64,000 nt of DNA from Colius striatus. Lineage: Eukaryota; Chordata; Aves; Coliiformes; Coliidae. The translations under genes and the position numbers were made by a program. Under the pieces are notes generated by a model. It saw only the letters and a program-made list of their open reading frames with translations, made no database searches and was not told the origin of the DNA. The DNA lies in contig NC_084760.1 in assembly GCF_028858725.1 (NCBI RefSeq), positions 62,335,367 through 62,399,366 of the forward strand, written 5' to 3'. Positions 50,201 to 62,700 of the stretch are shown one piece after another. How positions within the stretch are numbered: the first letter of the stretch is position 1; each line of letters starts with the position of its first letter.

Positions 50201-51362
50201 TACCAGAATTGATATTTTTTCCTTAAAATGACTTGATATGTATGACTCAGGTTAACATTTAACTGCTGAGTCTGTTGACTGTGATATAAACTTTGTCATT
50301 GTCTTTATTTCAAAGGAAAACTTTTATTCAAATTTGGCATTCATGGATTTATTTTTGAGTGATAGCCAGTGTGACAGCAGTCTAGTGTTTGAGATCCTCA
50401 GAGCAGAGACAACAAGGTGCAGTCTTCTACACTGCCCATAACCTTTCTGTGTAATCTTAGTGACTCCCCAGAGTAGAGCCCTTCCCTATTTCACAAGTAT
50501 ACTGCAAAGACAAAAACATTAAAGGTTTAAAGCACTCTGAAACTACATTTATTTAGGTGAGTAATTACCCTTGAAGTCAACGATCACTGAATAGTGTTCT
50601 TTACAGGACTGTGTTTCCTTTTACCTAAGCTATAAGAGCTCTGCTAGCTGGCTTGCTGTTTAAATGACTGTGGTGCCTGTGGTCATACAAAGAGGCTCCA
50701 TGTTTGAAACTTATTTCACAGCCCAGAAAGAAGGTTTCAACTGTTTCTGTGCACCAAGTAATTCTGCAGAAGTCTTCCAATTGTGCAACTGATGTCATAG
50801 TGGAACTGTGGTGGATCAACCTTGAGCCAAATCACCTTTTACCTCCCTACCACAACCATTGTCTAGTTAGGATGACTTGTAGCTCTCTGAATCTAAGCCC
50901 ATTTTTTATCACTACATGGATTGAAAGCCTTCCAAAGTCTGTGCTAGAGGAAAAAATTAGTACCAGATGGCATTAGAGGGAGGTGACAGTATTTTATTAT
51001 GAATGGTCTAGAGTGTTTGCTGAAAAGACAAAGGATGATTTCCAGTCAGTGATGAAATGACATTGGAAAAGAGAAGTACACAGTGACTATGCTCACAGTA
51101 TGTTTGCTTATTTGAAAAGTTAAAAATGTGATTCACTGCAGGCTGTGGAGGTCCTGCCTGACTGCCTGTCCCATGGCCAAAGGGACTTTCAGTCCAGATA
51201 CCTTACTCATTGCCACAGTTCTGGGATTTTTTTTTTTGTCTGCATACTCATTTTCATCTGGAAATATGGTGTCTCAGGACTCAGTTTGTGGTTCAACTTT
51301 TTTCCCCAAAACATTAATGGTACAGGAAAGATTATTCAGCTGAGTCATTCAGGGATCGTTTT

Positions 51363-51745
51363 TTGGAAAACAAAGAGGAGATTGAGGGGAGAGCTTACTA
51401 ACATTTACAAATACATAAATGGTGGGTGTCAGGAGGTTGGGACATCTCTTTTTTCTATTGTAGCTAGCAACAGGACAAGGGGTAATGGGATGAAGCTGGA
51501 ACACAAAAAGTTCCACTTAAATATAAGAAAAAACTGTTTCACTGTGAGGGTGAGGGAGCAGTGGCACAGGCTGCCCAGAGGGGTTGTGGAGTCTCCTTCC
51601 TTGGAGGTCTTCAAGACCTGCCTGGACATGTTCCTATGCGACCTGATCTAGGTGACCCTGCTTCTGCAGGGGGATTGGACTAGATGATCTCTAAAGTTCC
51701 CTTCCAACCCTACCATTCTACTATTCTATAATTCTATGATTCTAT
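51363..51745 (+). mobile_element. CR1 LINE 3' end, well preserved
   Basis: About 380 bp with GAAAAAACTGTTTCACTGTG, TGGAGTCTCCTTCCTTGGAG, CCTATGCGACCTGATCTAGG, the GGGATTGGACTAGATGATCT tail and several imperfect ATTCTATGAT units. The C-terminal CR1 codons before the untranslated part are still open on the plus strand. Confidence 0.96.
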
Positions 51746-52855
51746 CTTTCTGATTTAAAGTTCAGAGGCTTAAGGTCTCCAGATGCACAGCTCTGGGTTC
51801 AAATACAGGGATGCAATTTGCTCTGCCTCTCTGTAACTGGAGGAGACTTTTCACTGTGCTAAAATGTGGAAATGACTCAGTTGTTCCAAATACCATAGTT
51901 CGAAGCATTGCAAGGATCCAGTCATGAGGTCTTGCTTATATATTTTCTCAGGATTCTTATCCTTGTCCTCAATCTGCAATTATGGACCCCAGACTTCCCC
52001 CTGCTGCTCAGGCAGAGGGAGAAGAGTAGCAGAGTAGCTTATGGTCACAGACGTGATTAAAGCATTGCATTACTTATATTTTACCACAATATGTCAGTAT
52101 AATCCCATGTATGCTTCAGAAGGCAGCCTGTTCTGTCTATAGTTCCCCGGTTTATTTAGAAAATGTTTTCTTGGGAGTTGGGAGTTTATTCTTGTTCTTT
52201 TTGGGTGTTTTTTTTCCATTTGTAGAGAAACAGCTGTGTGCTGAGTACAAATCTACATCTTTAGTGGAAATAAAAGCAGACTTGTTTCAGAAACAAAAAA
52301 CCTACTTGAATTTGTTTCATTCTCAGTCTTTTGATTCTTTTCTTTAAACAAATAAAGTGAGTGCAAACATTCATTAGAGTCTCAGTTCTGAAACACACTT
52401 TTCCAGTCATGCCTCCTGCCAAGCTATACAACCTTAGCAAATGCAAAAAAATTGTACTTATGACTGTGGTTTCTTTCTTCTTCTTCTTCTTCTTTTTTTA
52501 AAGTTTGTATTATTTAAATTGTGGTTATCAAGTTATTTTGATTTTTCTATGATGGTGAAACATTTACATCTCATGTTTTCACACAGACCATGGCTAAGTT
52601 GGTGCCTCTAAGCAAGTCAATGCAGATGGCTTGTGTCATGTCACAAAGTTAGTCATGGGACTGTGAAACCTGTTTCAGATTATGGCATAGCCTACAGCAA
52701 ACAACAAGTCTGTCCCTACTAAGAAACTGTAAATAGCTCTGGTGAGTTCTACATTCTCCATATCCCAAAGGCGTCCTAGGACTTGCTCTCACTGAACTAT
52801 CTGGCCTTCTCTGACCTTTGGTGAGCCTGACTGAAATGCTTTAAGTCTATGTCAT
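51746..52855. other. Intergenic, nothing recognised apart from (TTC)n
   Basis: Only the TTC microsatellite at 52468-52500 stands out. Confidence 0.6.
52468..52500. repeat. (TTC)n microsatellite
   Basis: Pure CTT/TTC run grading into poly-T. Confidence 0.9.
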
Positions 52856-53290
52856 TGTTTAACCCCATACAACGACTGAGCACCATATAGCCTCTTGCTC
52901 AGCCCCAGCCTACAGTGAGATGGGGAGAAGAATCAGAAAAAAACCTTGTGGGTTGAGATAAGAACAGCATAATAGCTAAAAAAAGAGAAGGAAAAAAATT
53001 GGGATATAACAAAAAGGTAGATAGATAGATAGATAAAGTTATGCATGATGCAATTGCTCAACACCCGACGACCAATGCCCAGACTGCCCTCCAGCAGCAA
53101 TCCACCTCTCCCAGTTAGCTCCCCTCAGTTTATATTCTGGGAATGATGCTCTATGGCCTGGAATGTCCCTTTGGCTAGTTCAGGTCAGATGTGTCCTGCC
53201 CATGCCCTCTCTCAGCTTCTTGTGCACCTCCTTGCTGGCAGAGTTTGGGAAACTGGCTAGAGATGTCGGCCTTGTGCACTCAGAGGTAGC
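52856..53290 (-). mobile_element. Degraded avian ERV-L-like LTR fragment
   Basis: Begins TGTTTAACCCC and continues with ACTGAGCACC, GTGGGTTGAGATAAGAACAG, GCAATTGCTCAACACCCGAC and CTTCTTGTGCACCTCCTTGC, blocks of a frequent avian LTR read in reverse. The distal end is lost or too diverged, and no target duplication is visible. Older than the LTR at 40363. A TAGA microsatellite (about 53020-53037) lies inside. Confidence 0.75.
53018..53037. repeat. Short (TAGA)n microsatellite
   Basis: Four to five TAGA units inside the old LTR fragment. Confidence 0.9.
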
Positions 53291-56200
53291 ACTATGATAC
53301 ATCTTGTTGTGCAGCTGAAAAGATTTAACTTATTTAATCCTTTTCCATACTTCTGGCATAATTTTTCATGGTATTTCTCAAAGTGGAGCAATATTTCAGA
53401 AGGTGAGAGAATCAGCTTAAGAAGGTATTAAGAATGAATGTGCCAGAAAGCAATACCAAACTGGGAACTCATTCGATTTCTGCAGTCTCTTCATATTCAC
53501 TTTTCAGAAGTTCACTATCCCTAAGCCATTTTCCATAAGATCATTCAAATGTAAAAGAAATTATTCAAATGCAAAGACAAGGCTTTTGACATTAGAAAGG
53601 CCAAGGAGCCCAAGTCATCCTACAACTCTAATGTGTACAACACGATTTTCTCTATCTGCCTTTCGTCCTCATAACCAGGTTTTCTCTTCAGATTTATTAA
53701 TACAACCCTACAAATAGCAGATGCATGATTTCAGGATCTAACTTGTACCTGATAACTATCACACTAGTATGTTACAGTAGCATTTCAGTAACTGGGTTAG
53801 AGCTTCAGTCACCCCCAAGCATAGATGTCTAGTGAATGTCTGAGGCATGTCCCCTCATGACTCCAGCTGCCACTCTGGGGAGGCGAGGGTCTCATGCAGA
53901 TCCTTCACTGTATCTACCAACCATGTGTTAATGTTCTGGAAGCTCAGAGGTATCTTAAATGTTGAGGCACCTACATTGAGGTGATTGAGTCTCACTGCGT
54001 GCCCATGCTTATTTCTTGAACAGATGCAATTTCTTAGCCTTTCTAGTAACTGCTGATGCTTCTTCCCCTTGTAAATTTCCCTTCCAGCTTTAGAAATCCT
54101 CTTGGTAATGGCTGTTTGCTCTCAAATTGCTGCTTAAAGAGCTGAAATGGTCTCTGGGAGCAGAATACATGAGTGTTGTGTACTTATGGGTATATATTTT
54201 CTTCTCGACTGTGAGCACATGAAAAGTAGTTTAGCTCCATAGAACTAGAGCACTCCTTTTCCAAGGTAGGAACTCCTTAGTGTCTGGGCCAGCAGCTATA
54301 CAGTATTGCTGGCCAAAACAACTTGCTCCTATTCTGTAAGCTTGCTGAAATACAAAATTCTGTTCTGATGCTGCAGGTTCTTTGCTTCCCAGTCCCTCTC
54401 TGTGCATACTTTATCTTGTTTCCTTGTGTTAGTTGCTCTGCAGACTCTTTCTCATACTCCAGAACTTAAATCAGCTTTCTTTCCAGCAGTTTCTTCCACA
54501 GGTTTGTCTCTCTGATTCTCATTGTGCTGAGGGCAAGATTAGTGACTTCACAGACCCTTTGAAAGTGTTTAAATTTGATGTAATGATGATAATCCTATTG
54601 TTTTTCTTTTTACTGATATTGTTTAGGAGCTTTGTTCTTCCCAATATAAGAATTTATAGTGAGAAAACAATCATGTGCTTGTCAGTTCTTAAACAAACCC
54701 AGTGTACCAAAACAAGCAATGTTAAAAAATATTTGTCTGTCATTACAAAACAAACAAACAAAAAGAGTTTATGCCTGTTTCTTGGAAATCAGCATGAAAT
54801 GTATTGTTTCTTGTACTCCAAAAAGCAAAAAAACACCCCAAAAAGATGTGTCAGAATGACACTGCCTGAAAAAATTAACAACAATTTCAAACTACTCTTC
54901 TGTGGGTATAGCAGTTAGCATGATGGCTCTTCATTGTCATCTGTTCCTGTGTGTAAAAGTAAGGACAATTCTGAAGAGTCTAGTCCTCAGAGTGTGATAA
55001 CATTGGGCTGCATTTTGTCAGCATTGAAGGTATTTAGGCAACTCAACATCAGGTCCCCACTGCCTTAGAAAAGTGCATAATATTATTTTTAAAATGAAGT
55101 TTTAAGTTGGTATAGAGTATTTACCTCAGATGGTGGAGCCTTTTTCAGGAATTCACTTTTTGAACCTTCCTTGTAAGCATCAGGGCTCGAATTTCCCATA
55201 TCTCTCCATCTCAAGCCAAAATTTTGCCCGCAATGAGTGCTTGAGCTGGGCCTTCAACGGGCTCAACATGTAAGGCTTGCAATAAAACAGCCAGTGATTT
55301 CATCATTTGGGGAATTAAATTTTCAGTTTGTTTTTTTTTTTTTTTTCCCTTGGAAGCACTTGATAAAAGGTTCTGAAAGCAAGTTGCAAAGTAGACTGTA
55401 ACTTTCCTGACAATGAACACCATGTCATTTTTTTCCCTCCTCTGCAGAAGTACCCTTGTTTTGTGTCTTGCGACCTTGTGGCAAGCAAGCTCTCAGGAAT
55501 TCGGGTTTAATTTTCTACTTTTTTTTTCTCCTTATCAAACAACTTTTACAAGTTAGCATCTTTGAATTCCACAGAAAATCCACCTCCCTTCCTCCCCTTT
55601 ACAATTAATTCCCAGCAGTTTAAAATACTTGATAACATCTGATTGTTCTGTAGCAAAAGGCAATGTCATTTCACAACAGCACCCTACCCCTGGGCCAAGA
55701 GAGTAGTTCTTAGGTGAGAACAAGTCAGGCAAGTAAATAAATCCCAAGTCCACATCTGATTAGAGCAGATATATGGGAGGTATGAACAGGACTGGCCAGA
55801 TGCTAGACCATATGATAAACACCCAGGATCATGGCGTCATATAAAACTGGGCATTTATATAGTACAGCTGGCTATGCATAATCTTCTCCTAATTTATAAG
55901 GCTGGAGCATCTGGTCCATTGCTGTTGTTCTATCAGCTTTTCCAGAGCCCTGTTCTTGAATTTCTGGTAGTTTAATACTGCTCTTCTGAGTGCCAATGGA
56001 ATGGGAAGTTAAAGCCATTTATAGTGTGAGATAACTCTTACTGCATCCAACAGATAAGAGAATGTTCAGCCACGGTCATGAAAGAAGGAAGGATAGGCCC
56101 TTGTGGGATAGGCTCCACTTCACATAAAGATTAGTAACTGCAAACTCTAAAAGACAAAATATCTATTTCTCATTGGCAGGACCCTCAGCCGCAACACAGG

Positions 56201-59178
56201 GCCTTGGCCAGATGAGGCCATCGCAACAGGCCATGCCCATGACTGGCAGACATCCTCCAGTCATGTGGCAGGTGAGGGCTTGCAGAATCGGTTGCATAAG
56301 TCCTGATTTTGATACACTGCTTGGTCTTCCCCATCCTTTGCTATAGACTAAGAAGCCAGCATTTTTCCTCTCTTTCCCGCAACAGAAGGTGGCATTTAGC
56401 ACTTTGTTAGAAAATGTCTGTCCTGTAAGTGACTCAAAAAACCAAAAGAAGGATGTTTTCATCTATGTCTTGCAAACTTATTGTCAGAGGCAGTCAAGCC
56501 AATGATGTAAAGGAACCTTGCACTGAGTGGTGTGCCTGTGCGCTAAACACTGTGGAGATGTGTGCCAGCCTGAGCAATTCTGGCGAGGTCTGCTTGTGTC
56601 CACAGGAGGAAAGGGAAAGAGGGCTAGAGTTCACTTCTCCAGGTATTTCCAAATTGACTTGCCTGCAGCAAAGTTCCATCTGTAGTTTATAGAGCTTTTC
56701 CTCTACTCCACCCTCATGGACATGTAAACAGCAGAGCAGCATACAGCCTAAGACACAATGACGTTGTTTTCCAAAACTACAACATTACCAAGGCTATCTA
56801 GAAGCTGTGGTTCAGATCACCCAGCTGGTATATCCTACAGCAAAGTACCTCTCCCTGCAGCATCTCCATCCTGTGAGCCCACCAGAGCACATCTTGGGAA
56901 TATGCCACTACTGCTGATTGCAGAGGAAAATAACACAGCAACAGTCATTCCACCAAACTCCAGTAAAATTACATATCCGAGCACAGATGAAAGGAAATTC
57001 ACATTTCAAATTGAAAGAGAAAACTGGCATTTGCAGAACATCATGGGGTTGACAGTAATAAATCCTGGTACTGCCAGAATGGAAATGAGTCATTCCTGCA
57101 ACTCTTGAGCTTGTTGCTGAGGAAGTGAAATCTGGTTAGCAAATACAACAGCGCAGGACTTCTTCAAACTGTTCATTGTTTCACCCAACATACGTGCTGC
57201 ACATTTTTAATAATTTTATCATATGGAAAAACTTCCAGGTTTCCAATGTCTCCATAGGTCCTTAACATGGGAGATGCTATATTTCTAGACAGGTCTGAAT
57301 GCTTCAGATATTCCTATGGCTTTGCTGCTTTTTCTTCTTTTGGTTTTTTTTTTTTTTCCTTTTTTTAAACATATTCTCTAAGATTTGAGAGCCTAAACAG
57401 TTTCATGCTCTGCATCTGACATGGGTACAGTATTCAGCATTGTCAGAGTCTGTTCTCTGACCAGGGTTAGCCATTATTAACTTAATAAAGCTTTATCTTT
57501 GTGTAACGATGAGGACATGAGCTGCCCTAAGGAAAGAGGTGAATTTGAGTAAGAATTTGAATTGCTACAGATTTTGTTTTCAGGCTGTGATAACCCACAA
57601 GTGGATGAAGTCATCACTGCTGAAATGTAAGACAGGCTATTTCTTAATAACCTGGGTGGTTCTATTGTGGCTGTGCTCAGTACAAGAGGGGTGGCAGGGC
57701 AGTTCTGGATCAGAGACTTGCTATGGCCCTAGGTACTATACAGAGATTTAATGAGCCTCACTTCCCCCAAAAACTTACCTAAATTAAGAAACTATCGGAC
57801 ATGGGTTGAAAGAAATGACTGAAAGAAAAGGGAATGGAGCAAAAAGGGAGGCACAGTGAAAGAAATCTGGTTTTATGGACTAGATATATAGGCACAGCTT
57901 GATGCCTGTGAATCTAGTAATTTGTTATCATCATGACCTCGAAACAGATGGTAGAAATATTTAATATTTAACGCCCTCTTTCATTTTGGTAAAGGCAAGA
58001 GTGACCAGTATTGTCTTAAGTACAGCCTCCTCCCAAAAACCTGCTGCCAGCTTCCTGGTGTAGTTCTCAGCAGTGCTGCCTCCAGGCAAGGTGTTAGTAA
58101 CAGACCATGCTTTGGATGTGGCTTCAGTGAACTCTGAAGTAACTGTTACTTAAACTGAATCAATCCAGCTTTGTGTGTATGAACTAAGGGAAAAGTGGAT
58201 AGTGATTATGTACATGTAGCAGGGAGCTCTTCATTGTGAATGTAGGGTATACTCCTGCACCATTTTAAAGAAAGGACACTGTTTTTCATCTTCTGTTGCA
58301 AGCTTTGTTCCAGAAGAAATACACTATCTAAACCCTCTATTTTATAAATTGTATTTTAATTCCAAGGCTTAAAATAGAAAAACCTTACAAACTATCTCAA
58401 AGATATTTTTACAAAGGCTTTTTGCAAGTGGGTTTGTTTTTTTTAAATATTATAAGACTTTCCTTGGTAAATGCAACTGTATACCATAGTAAATTGCAGT
58501 AGAGGACATACAAAGAATCTTTGACCTGTGTGTAGCATAAAATGATTGTGGTGAATCAAATCTGTTAATGCAGCAGCGCTAATTTTAAAAGTACGTGTTC
58601 CAGACGTAGACCATAGATGATGATTTACAGCTGGATGGGAGGCATCTTTCACCATTATCCCTGTAACTGGGAAGAGAAGAGAATTGCTGCTGGAGTGCAG
58701 GTTTAAGCTGGATGGTATTCAGTTTAACTGAAAATGCCATTTGGCTTCATCCTTCCTGTACCTCTGCAGGCTGTTCCTAAGTCCAGCTTCCTTTACAGTA
58801 CTGGGACAGTGAGCAAAGCTAGAAACTGGCTTCCTCCTTAGCCTAAACTCGTGGACCAAGTCTGGAGAGAAACCAATGCTATGCATCACATTAAGATGCA
58901 GAGGAACAAAAGTACTGAGCTGAGAAAGAGAAGCACTGGTTCAAACCTTGATGCTTATCCAGGTTCTGTTAACCCTAGAAAATGCCCAAATCCACACTTG
59001 CTAAGGCAAACGACCCTGTAGTCAACTTAGCACCTGCAAGGATGGACAGTAAATCTCTGCTTCACTTATGATACGTGAAGGTAATATACTGATTGAGGTA
59101 AGTAAGATTTTTCAGACCTGTTGACTGAGCTAACTCTTGCATTTTGGCCCATGGAAACTCATGAAATTTTATAACTGA
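53291..59178. other. Intergenic, downstream of IL22RA2
   Basis: Unique sequence with long poly-T runs near 55328 and 57345. A 161-codon open frame at 54433-54918 is AT-rich, has no splice context or recognisable domain, and is taken as chance. Confidence 0.55.
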
Positions 59179-59184
59179 TTTATT
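59179..59184 (-). terminator. Candidate poly(A) signal of IL22RA2
   Basis: AATAAA on the minus strand about 450 nt downstream of the stop. It was the first canonical hexamer seen in that direction. Use is not shown by the sequence. Confidence 0.4.
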
Positions 59185-59566
59185 TTAAACACATTACACC
59201 TGAAGAACAGCCAAGAAAAGAGAACAGGCTCATTTGAATTAAAAATCAGATAATTTCCTAAACAGAATTGCAGAGCTTAGAGTAGAATTGCTTACTAACA
59301 GAGTTGGAGGTCACTCAGTTTTGAAGTTAATTATTACTTGACAGTAATAAAAACTGATTAAAACAATACTGTGTATAACTTTTTAAAGAAAGAGAAAAGG
59401 GAGGTGTTTCTGTGGACTGTGCCAACATGCTAACAATTTTCCATGACATTCCTTGGTCTGTCAGTCTTACCTGCTGTGAAAGTAGCTGAGATGGTATAAG
59501 AATTCTGGCTAATATTATCATGTGGGATGGCAGTTTTTATGCCACACATTGTTCGTTTCTCCTTTT

Positions 59567-59590
59567 GGAGATTATCTCCAGGTAATCTCC
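59567..59590. repeat. Nested inverted repeat in the IL22RA2 3' region
   Basis: GGAGATTA and TAATCTCC form a perfect 8-bp stem around an 8-nt loop. The left arm with part of the loop is itself a 13-nt palindrome (GGAGATTATCTCC). It lies about 45-70 nt past the stop, so it could fold in the mRNA if the 3' UTR is unspliced. Confidence 0.8.
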
Positions 59591-59633
59591 AGTTTCAGTT
59601 GGTGACTTACCTGTCACGGAAGTGCCATCCCTG

Positions 59634-59789
59634 TCACTGTAGAACGGTGCATTGCCTGCTGCTGTAGGCACTGCTGCGGTCCAGTATCGGCACATACGTT
59701 TTAGCCATGACACAGTAGCTGATTCCAGGCCTCAAATCTTGTATTTTAATAACCTTGTCTTTTCCTTCATATACCAGGACTCTGTATTG
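59634..59789 (-). CDS. IL22RA2: IL22RA2 coding exon 5 (domain 2 end and stop)
   Basis: 156 nt, phase 0 in. The acceptor was taken as CTCTGAAG before QYRVLVYEG, because only this one keeps phase and aligns with human EQKVYEG. It ends with YCVMAKTYVPILDR, SSRQC and the TGA at 59634-59636. The stop just after the final cysteine explains the soluble form. A consensus GTAAGT donor follows 22 nt past the stop codon. Confidence 0.92.
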   Translation of the reverse strand, partial: QYRVLVYEGKDKVIKIQDLRPGISYCVMAKTYVPILDRSSAYSSRQCTVLQ

Positions 59790-62700
59790 CTTCAGAGAAT
59801 GCAGAGTAAAAACAACCAGTCAAGCACATTACCCTAGCAAGTGTATCTGTAAGTTAGTTTTGATAACAACAGAGGGTGCAGAGCAGCATGTGGACTTCCA
59901 CAAAGCAATTAGTAATTCCACAATCGCATTAGTAATTTGTTTGTGATTTTAAAAGATGATCCCCCCCCCCCTAAATTTTCTTCCTGTCCTAGTTTTTTAA
60001 TTTTAAGGCATGAAATACTAAGTTGATAGGAAAGAATAAAGGGAGGAATTAAAACTCAAGTCAACCAAATTCAATTCCTGAAAAATAAGCCTATTTTGTT
60101 TTCAAATACTCACACAGTCGTCAATGTTTTCCCAATCCCAGCTGGCTATTTCAATTGTAGAACAAGAATGGTTCCCCCAATACTTGGTACCCCCCAATAC
60201 TTTCCTGTGTTTTCAGTGTCAAAGGTTTCATATTTGAGTATGCACCTACCTCGTCTAGCAAGTTGTTAATTATGAAGACTTGATATAGCAGATCATAATA
60301 ATTTGTCATTGGTATCTTGCTGCCTCTCTTCCTTTTATAAGGAGAACGTGGAGCCTGGAGCTTTAGCTTTATGGATTTGTTGTCACGAACCACAGTTACC
60401 GTTGGAGGTCCTATCATAGCTAAGGAAAGAACCAGAAGCTATGAACATAATTATAGTTCATGAATAGTATTTCACAGAATGCAATTTGAATTCATTTGAC
60501 AATTTGTTGTTATCAACAATACCGTATTATATATTTATTTTTAGACTGCTTCTTTTTTTAGTGCATACTTCTTGGTGGTTATTGCTGGAGATGACATTTC
60601 CTGTGCTTGTAAAGCTATATTTGGGAAACACTTGTAAAAATCTCTCAGAGCTTCATGTTGCTGACTGCAGGCTGATTGTTTGCCCTGATTCCCTCTCTAT
60701 TTATCTCTCTGCTTGGACTGCATAAAGCAGCTATTTGAATGATTTCAGTTATACCAAAAACGCAGTGTCAGTCACTACTTTCTTTTTTTTGTTGTTGTTT
60801 TTTTGCAATCTGATTGGTTAAACACAGCTAAGGGTTCAAGCTAGTGCCTGCATACCTGTGTGTGCAGCCCCAGAGATGTGGGGAGACAGGACAGCAGCTA
60901 CTCCATGCGTCTCTCCAGGAGGAGGAGGTGGCACAGGGCAAGATGGGCTGTTGCTGCTGCAAGATACTGCTTTATGTCAAAGCTTGTGGTTTTGCCAAAT
61001 TAGTTGGCACTTCAAGGCTGTGAAGGGACCTGCATTGACATACATGATTCAATTTTACATCAACCAGTGAGGGGAAACTGCTTAATTCACTGTCAACTTA
61101 CTGATACCATTCAGAGTTTTGACAGAATTCAAATTTCATCGCATTATGACTGTGCTAACTAAAAGCTTTGCTCATGTCCTTTCTAAATATACTGAAGTCA
61201 GGAAAACAGATAAATGCAAGAAGAATGGTGGCTACACAGCTCTCAGCCCTCTTCTCCTTTACCTCCTCAAGCAGAGAATGTTTCCTTTTTACTCTGCACT
61301 GCGTGTCCAGTCCTTCCAGCAGTTCCAAAACTATCTGATTATTATTTGTGTAGTTCCACACCTTGAGGAGGAGGTTGAGTGAAAGGGATTTGGGCACTTT
61401 GGATCCCTTAATTATTGATAAGTGACTGCTTATTCATAATTGGTTGGCTTTCAAGTGTGGGGAAAATTATTTTATCACAACACTTCACCTGAGAGCTCTT
61501 GACTTGCAGCTCGTTTCAGTACAGTTTTGTGGCTAGAAAAGGATTACCTCTGTTTGCAAACTGAGAGCAGAAATGATGTATTCCATGCCACAGAAAATCC
61601 AATTCGTTTCGCAGAGAGACCCATATGTTTGCACTTACTTTCTCGCCAGGGAGTGAATCTGCAGCTGAGGCTCCAGTTGGAATAGATGCCAGCTGATGCA
61701 GCTTTCACTCTGCCATAGTAAGGCTCTTGAACGTTGGAGGTCTCATTCGTCAGGTCACAGACATGGTTTTGAATCCCCCAGCAGCCGTCCTTGTTTTGCC
61801 ACATGCTCTGTCCATACCTATGGAGTACAGAGCAGGAAGGATGGAAGCTTTAGCTGCCACCGACAGGGTCTGTACAGATTTTTAACCATCTGTTTTATCG
61901 CAGCAGTACTGACAAGCAGCTTTCTGCCGTGGAAATTAACTCCCCTCAGTTTGACGACAGGGAATATTGATTTCATGGGTGTTTGAGAGATAGAAGTTTC
62001 TGTCTTTTCTGGAAGAAACCCAAAGCAGGGATGTGGGTTAACATCCCTATAGGAACCCATCTCATACCTGCCCCTCGGGAGAGGCAGATGAGCTTTGGCT
62101 TAGCCAGTGTGTTCAATGATGGGCAGAATGTCTGTTTCCACTTGCTAATTTCCCAAACATGGTAGCAATTTGAAGCACTCACTGAATGTGCCGGGGTGGA
62201 GGTATATCTCCTCTGAGGACCAGTCACTAGCATTGCCTTAAATTTGCTATGTGAAGCAGCTGGCAGCACTGTCTTGGGCAAGGTGGGCTGCCAGGTGGAC
62301 CTTAAATGTCCTATTGGAGAAGCACCTGACCTAGCTAGATCTGTTTCAGGCAGGTGATTGGACCTGGTGACCTCCGGATGTCCCCCCAAACTATATTTTT
62401 CTGCAACTCTGGGGTGTAATGAGGGTTCAGAGCTTACTGCTAGAAGTCCTTGTTCCCTGCCTGCCTTGGGCAGTTTGGCTGCACTTTATGGGCTGTTGAA
62501 AGCACAGCAACACCTGAGAGCTGTCAGCTGAGTCCCAGCCCGGTGGGAGGCTGGAATTTCCCTGGTACTTACACTTTATACTGCACAAAGTAGACTGTGT
62601 CTCTTGCCTCTCTGGCCCTCCCAGGCTGCCAGTGCAAAGTGCTGTGGAGGTTTAGCGAATGGAACTCTACCTTCTGTGGCTTAATGGAATCTCGCAGGTC

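Larger units (their letters stand above)
41271..51362. other. Intergenic between IL20RA and IL22RA2
   Basis: Holds a CR1 fragment (42407), inverted repeats (42821, 47195), a possible SINE head (45958) and an AT-rich candidate element (43780). No splice-supported exon found. Confidence 0.6.

Noticed and set aside
51770-51850. Sequence with a GGTTCAAATAC B-box-like word after a CR1 tail
   Set aside because: No matching A-box at the right distance and no cloverleaf; too weak for a tRNA or SINE call.
54433-54918. 161-codon open frame on the plus strand
   Set aside because: AT-rich, low complexity, no domain, no splice or promoter context; consistent with chance in AT-rich DNA.
61973-62389. 138-codon minus-strand frame in IL22RA2 intron 2
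   Set aside because: No similarity to receptors and not needed by the splice model; overlaps a possible CR1 relic.
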